In this document: positions 7,411 through 9,257 of the stretch, piece by piece
How the letters are laid out: the number at the start of each line of letters is the position of its first letter
How positions within the stretch are numbered: the first letter of the stretch is position 1
Assembly (NCBI GenBank): GCA_900555785.1
Contig: USMO01000052.1
Span: forward strand, 1-9,257
Origin: an uncultured Eubacteriales bacterium
Lineage (GTDB): Bacteria > Bacillota > Clostridia > Oscillospirales > CAG-272
Direction: 5' to 3'
Length of the DNA stretch: 9,257 bases
Made by a program: the position numbers and the translations under genes
Notes under the pieces: model-generated
What the model saw: only the letters and a program-made list of their open reading frames with translations
The model's database searches: none
What the model was told of the DNA's origin: nothing

Positions 7411-7439
7411 ATTATACTCCGTTTTACGGGAAAAGTCAA
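7411..7439 (-). promoter_or_regulatory. Sigma-A promoter of the RNase J gene
   Basis: On the - strand, TTGACT (7439-7434), a 17-base spacer and TATAAT (7416-7411) give 11 of 12 consensus bases. The predicted start is near 7404. It stands just past the stop codon of the upstream small membrane protein gene (7475), so RNase J is probably an independent transcript. Confidence 0.88.
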
Positions 7440-7474
7440 GAGGTTTTCGGATTTTCTGCGCGATTCGGAGAAGT

Positions 7475-7738
7475 TTACAGCCAAAATCGGGTGACAATGC
7501 CGACCGCAACCCCGATCAGGAAGGCTGCCAGAATCCAAATCCTGCCTTTTTTTCGCCGTTTTCCACCCGGCGCGGTGCCGCCGCTCTCCCGCAGAATGCG
7601 GTCTGCTTCCGAGAGAATGTCGGTCTTTTCCTGCCGTCCAGGCTTGACATCCCGCCGCAGAACAAAGTATGCCTCGTCAAAATAGGGGCTGTTTCCGGTC
7701 CGGACTACAATCATCTGCTTCTGCGCACCTTTGATCAT
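7475..7738 (-). CDS. Small membrane protein of unknown function, C-terminally anchored
   Basis: The 87-residue product starts with a conserved-looking segment (MIVVRTGNSPYFDEAYFVLR, 9-28), followed by a charged region (29-66) and ends in one hydrophobic segment (about 67-85) preceded by the basic run GGKRRKKGR. This suggests an N-in, tail-anchored topology. I recall similar short clostridial proteins but know no function. The ATG at 7738 has GAGGAG about five bases upstream on the - strand; the in-frame Met9 lacks such a site. The gene is divergent from the AbrB-type regulator across a 231-nt AT-rich spacer, in which I found no convincing leftward promoter. Confidence 0.75.
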   Translation of the reverse strand: MIKGAQKQMIVVRTGNSPYFDEAYFVLRRDVKPGRQEKTDILSEADRILRESGGTAPGGKRRKKGRIWILAAFLIGVAVGIVTRFWL

Positions 7739-7885
7739 ATGCTCTCCTCGCTTTCATTTTTCCTGAGTATTGACATCGAACCCCTGTCTCAAGCGCCAAA
7801 AAACGGTTTATCTGTGAACAAAATCCCTCAATTAAGAAAAACATATATATTTTTTGAAAATATTCCAGATTTCGCCAAAAAGCTA

Positions 7886-7914
7886 TTGACAAAAAAAGGA
7901 AAAAGGGCTATAAT
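7886..7914 (+). promoter_or_regulatory. Consensus sigma-A promoter of the AbrB-type gene
   Basis: TTGACA (7886-7891), a 17-base spacer and TATAAT (7909-7914) match the consensus at all twelve positions. The predicted start is near 7921. The spacer is very A/G-rich and the upstream DNA is AT-rich, so the promoter should be strong unless repressed. Confidence 0.93.
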
Positions 7915-7921
7915 TGAAATG

Positions 7922-7940
7922 TCGGTAGGGAATTTACCGA
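7922..7940 (+). promoter_or_regulatory. Inverted repeat at the transcription start of the AbrB-type gene, possible operator
   Basis: TCGGTA (7922-7927) and TACCGA (7935-7940) form a perfect inverted repeat spanning the predicted +1 region. A repressor bound here would block initiation. Since AbrB proteins commonly repress their own genes, autorepression is plausible, although AbrB sites are poorly defined in sequence. It could also act as a 5'-end stabilising hairpin in the mRNA. Confidence 0.45.
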
Positions 7941-7969
7941 AATAAAGGGAATTGTAAGGAGAAGGTACC

Positions 7970-8215
7970 ATGAAATCTACAGGAATGGTCAGAAAGGTTG
8001 ACGAGCTGGGACGGATCGTGCTTCCGGCTGAAATCAGACAGAATATGGACATCGAAACGCGCGACTCGCTGGAAATCTACACGGACGGCGACCGCATCAT
8101 TCTGCAGAAATACCATCCGGGCTGCATCTTTTGCACCAATGCGGATAATCTTGTTTACTTCAATCAGAAACGCATCTGCCCCGATTGCCTGGCAAAGCTC
8201 AAAGCGCTTGATTGA
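7970..8215 (+). CDS. AbrB/MazE/SpoVT-family transition-state-type regulator with C-terminal zinc-binding motif
   Basis: This 81-residue DNA-binding protein has the swapped-hairpin AbrB domain at residues 1-48. The signature MVRKVDELGRIVLPAEIRQ (6-24) and DSLEIYTDGDRIILQKY (32-48) closely resembles B. subtilis AbrB and Abh. The C-terminal part differs from AbrB: C52/C55 and C70/C73 form a CxxC-x14-CxxC motif that probably binds zinc, in place of the AbrB multimerisation domain. Dimer or tetramer formation through this part is inference. The ATG at 7970 follows AAGGAG (7956-7961) by eight bases. It is monocistronic, with its own promoter, +1 inverted repeat and terminator. It is not a MazE antitoxin judging from the absence of a toxin gene downstream. 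Confidence 0.93.
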   Translation: MKSTGMVRKVDELGRIVLPAEIRQNMDIETRDSLEIYTDGDRIILQKYHPGCIFCTNADNLVYFNQKRICPDCLAKLKALD

Positions 8216-8247
8216 CCGCGCCACCCCTGTATATTCTCCGGTTATCA

Positions 8248-8275
8248 AAAAAGCCTGTCTGCCGACAGGCTTTTT
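8248..8275 (+). terminator. Intrinsic terminator of the AbrB-type gene
   Basis: AAAAAGCCTGTC (8248-8259) and GACAGGCTTTTT (8264-8275) form a perfect 12-bp stem with a 4-nt TGCC loop and a T-tract. It begins 32 nt after the stop codon. The A-tract on the other side makes it potentially bidirectional, so it could also stop leftward read-through from the biotin ligase side. Confidence 0.95.
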
Positions 8276-8327
8276 CGGGCTTGCGGGGGGAAAAGGTGGA
8301 TGGCAAACCTTTGTTCTTGTTTTTTTG

Positions 8328-8394
8328 TTCGTCTTGGATAAGGATTGACTGGATTGCCTCTGATCATCGGCAGTTGCCCACTATCCAAGACGAA
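8328..8394. repeat. Inverted repeat of the TATCCAAGACG family, copy B
   Basis: TTCGTCTTGGATA (8328-8340) and TATCCAAGACGAA (8382-8394) are perfect 13-bp inverted arms around a 41-nt centre. The right arm shares an exact 13-mer with copy A (222-234), and T-rich and A-rich flanks are also shared. It lies directly after the AbrB terminator and has no ORF of substance. Confidence 0.75.
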
Positions 8395-8425
8395 TAAAAC
8401 GTATATAGACCACCATGCCCCCAAC

Positions 8426-8447
8426 GGAACGACACACAGGTCGTTCC
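8426..8447. repeat. Short palindromic intergenic repeat
   Basis: GGAACGAC (8426-8433) and GTCGTTCC (8440-8447) are perfect arms around ACACAG, followed by CTACA. The pattern (GC-rich arms, CACAG-type loop, trailing CCCTACA) resembles palindromes I recall from spacers in gut Firmicutes. Only one copy is present here, so family membership is by recollection. Confidence 0.55.
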
Positions 8448-8509
8448 CTACAACTCCGGCTACACCAAATCCGCACCTACCAAAATTCAAGCGACTAAAT
8501 CCTCTTATT

Positions 8510-8602
8510 GAAAGTTCTTGAGGGTTCTTAGGGAACTTCTTTCAAGAAGTTCCCTAAGCCGGGTTTGGGGCGGCACCCCAAGGTCTTATCCCCAAGGTCT
8601 TA
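8510..8602. repeat. Half copy of the AGACCTTGGGGC palindromic element, abutting the biotin ligase stop codon
   Basis: This matches the right half of the element at 2204-2445: GAAAGTTCTTGAGG, then a perfect 15-bp hairpin (8527-8541 with 8544-8558, TC loop), then the TTGGGG/CCCCAA palindrome (8565-8581). The outer end is duplicated: CCCCAAGGTCTTA occurs at 8576-8588 and again at 8590-8602. The second copy supplies the TAA stop of the leftward biotin ligase gene. In the - strand RNA the one imperfect palindrome pair is a U-G wobble, which fits a role in the leftward transcript. Confidence 0.75.
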
Positions 8603-9257
8603 CCCCAGATCTCTTACCGAGACCTCGCCGGAGGCGATGGGGAGCAGGGAGCCGTCTGGCTGGCGCAGAAGGAGCGCACCGTCAGGGCGAATGTCTTCGG
8701 CAATTCCTTCCGCAACCGCGGCGCCGTCCCGCAGAATGCACACAGACGTGCCGAGCGTGCAGGAATATGCACGGTATTCCGGTAGCCAGACTTCGGCAGG
8801 GAGCGCAAGCAGCGCCCGCAACTCGCGCACACAGGCGGCAATCAGATCAACCCTCCGGCAGTCGGTGTTCCCAAGACTGCCGGCAATGTCGGCAAGCTCA
8901 GGCGGGAACGCAATCGGCCGCAGATTGATTCCGATGCCAATGATCAAACCAAACCGGTCCCCCATGACAGGTGCCTCTGCCAGAATGCCGCAGACCTTCC
9001 GCGTGCCAAGCCGCAGATCGTTGACCCACTTGATGCGGGTGTCGCAGCCGGTTGCAGCCAGAATGCCGCGCCGGACCGCAACCCCGGCAGCACAGGTGAT
9101 GTGCAACACCGATTCCGGCGACGCCGCCAGCGGCTGAAAATAGGAAAAATAAACCCCGGTCCCGGCAGGGGAGAGAAACTGCCGCCCCAGCCGCCCGCGC
9201 CCGGCTGTCTGCTCGGCGGCGGCAAAAAGCGCAGGCGTATCCAGCCCCGCAACGAAT
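8600..9257 (-). CDS. birA: Biotin-protein ligase (BirA), 5' end outside the window
   Basis: The enzyme activates biotin with ATP and attaches it to a lysine of biotin carboxyl carrier proteins. The visible 218 residues cover the catalytic and C-terminal domains; the reading frame is open to the window edge (last full codon at 9256). Visible motifs, numbered within the fragment, are EQTAGRGRLGRQ (15-26, the biotinyl-AMP loop), KWVND (76-80, usually KWPND), RKVCGILAE (86-94, with the active-site-type lysine at 87), GIGINL (107-112) and the C-terminal GEVSVRDLG. An internal GTG at 9109 is not the true start because the conserved glycine-rich loop lies upstream of it. Whether an N-terminal helix-turn-helix is present cannot be seen. 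The last codons and the stop lie in a repeat-derived sequence. Confidence 0.96.
   Translation of the reverse strand, partial: FVAGLDTPALFAAAEQTAGRGRLGRQFLSPAGTGVYFSYFQPLAASPESVLHITCAAGVAVRRGILAATGCDTRIKWVNDLRLGTRKVCGILAEAPVMGDRFGLIIGIGINLRPIAFPPELADIAGSLGNTDCRRVDLIAACVRELRALLALPAEVWLPEYRAYSCTLGTSVCILRDGAAVAEGIAEDIRPDGALLLRQPDGSLLPIASGEVSVRDLG

Noticed and set aside
7337..7945. 202-codon open frame on the + strand through the RNase J leader and the small membrane protein gene
   Set aside because: It covers a promoter on each strand and is antisense to a better supported gene. The composition is not protein-like.
8510..8602. CRISPR-like or tandem array reading of the repeats
   Set aside because: There are only two tandem 13-mers with one base between them and no spacers or cas genes. 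The structure is a palindromic element, not an array.
1..9257. A dedicated defence, toxin-antitoxin or biosynthetic system
   Set aside because: No nuclease-effector pair, toxin partner, reverse transcriptase, transposase or biosynthetic gene is present. The AbrB-domain gene has no toxin neighbour and the RNase J is the housekeeping type.

Overview
The window looks like chromosome from a Gram-positive, low-to-mid GC gut-type Clostridia, most likely Oscillospiraceae/Ruminococcaceae. This is an inference from gene content (RNase J, an AbrB-type regulator, DUF4830 and a clostridial Cys-rich protein), strong GGAGG-type ribosome binding sites, consensus sigma-A promoters, and spacers filled with palindromic repeats. 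No tRNA, rRNA, CRISPR array, transposase, phage gene or recognisable defence system is visible.

Layout. Positions 1-473 hold no gene but contain a large imperfect inverted repeat (1-367) with a second inverted repeat family nested inside it. Two genes then run rightward: a RodA/FtsW-type SEDS glycosyltransferase (474-1637) and a small membrane-anchored DUF4830 protein (1722-2210), whose ribosome binding site is paired inside a hairpin. A 242-bp palindromic element (2204-2445) lies between these and a leftward block, and its terminal repeats contain the stop codons of both convergent genes. The leftward block, in transcription order, is a small membrane protein (7738-7475), RNase J (7240-5549), a large membrane-anchored SurA/PrsA-like foldase-type protein (5463-3196) and a Cys-rich protein with six cysteine pairs (3083-2439). 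RNase J has its own near-consensus promoter and a leader of about 160 nt with two GC-rich hairpins. An AbrB/SpoVT-type regulator (7970-8215) runs rightward from a perfect-consensus promoter and ends in an intrinsic terminator. The spacer 8216-8599 is a mosaic of three repeat types. A leftward biotin-protein ligase (8600 to the window edge) is cut at its 5' end.

How they fit. These are mainly housekeeping functions: cell-wall polymerisation, mRNA decay, extracytoplasmic folding, transition-state-type regulation and biotinylation. I see no single pathway linking them. The most unusual material is non-coding. One repeat family occurs twice (2204-2445 and a half copy at 8510-8602), has hairpins that differ between copies yet remain fully paired, and sits exactly on the stop codon of all three genes it touches. 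A second family (core TATCCAAGACG) also occurs twice, about 8 kb apart.
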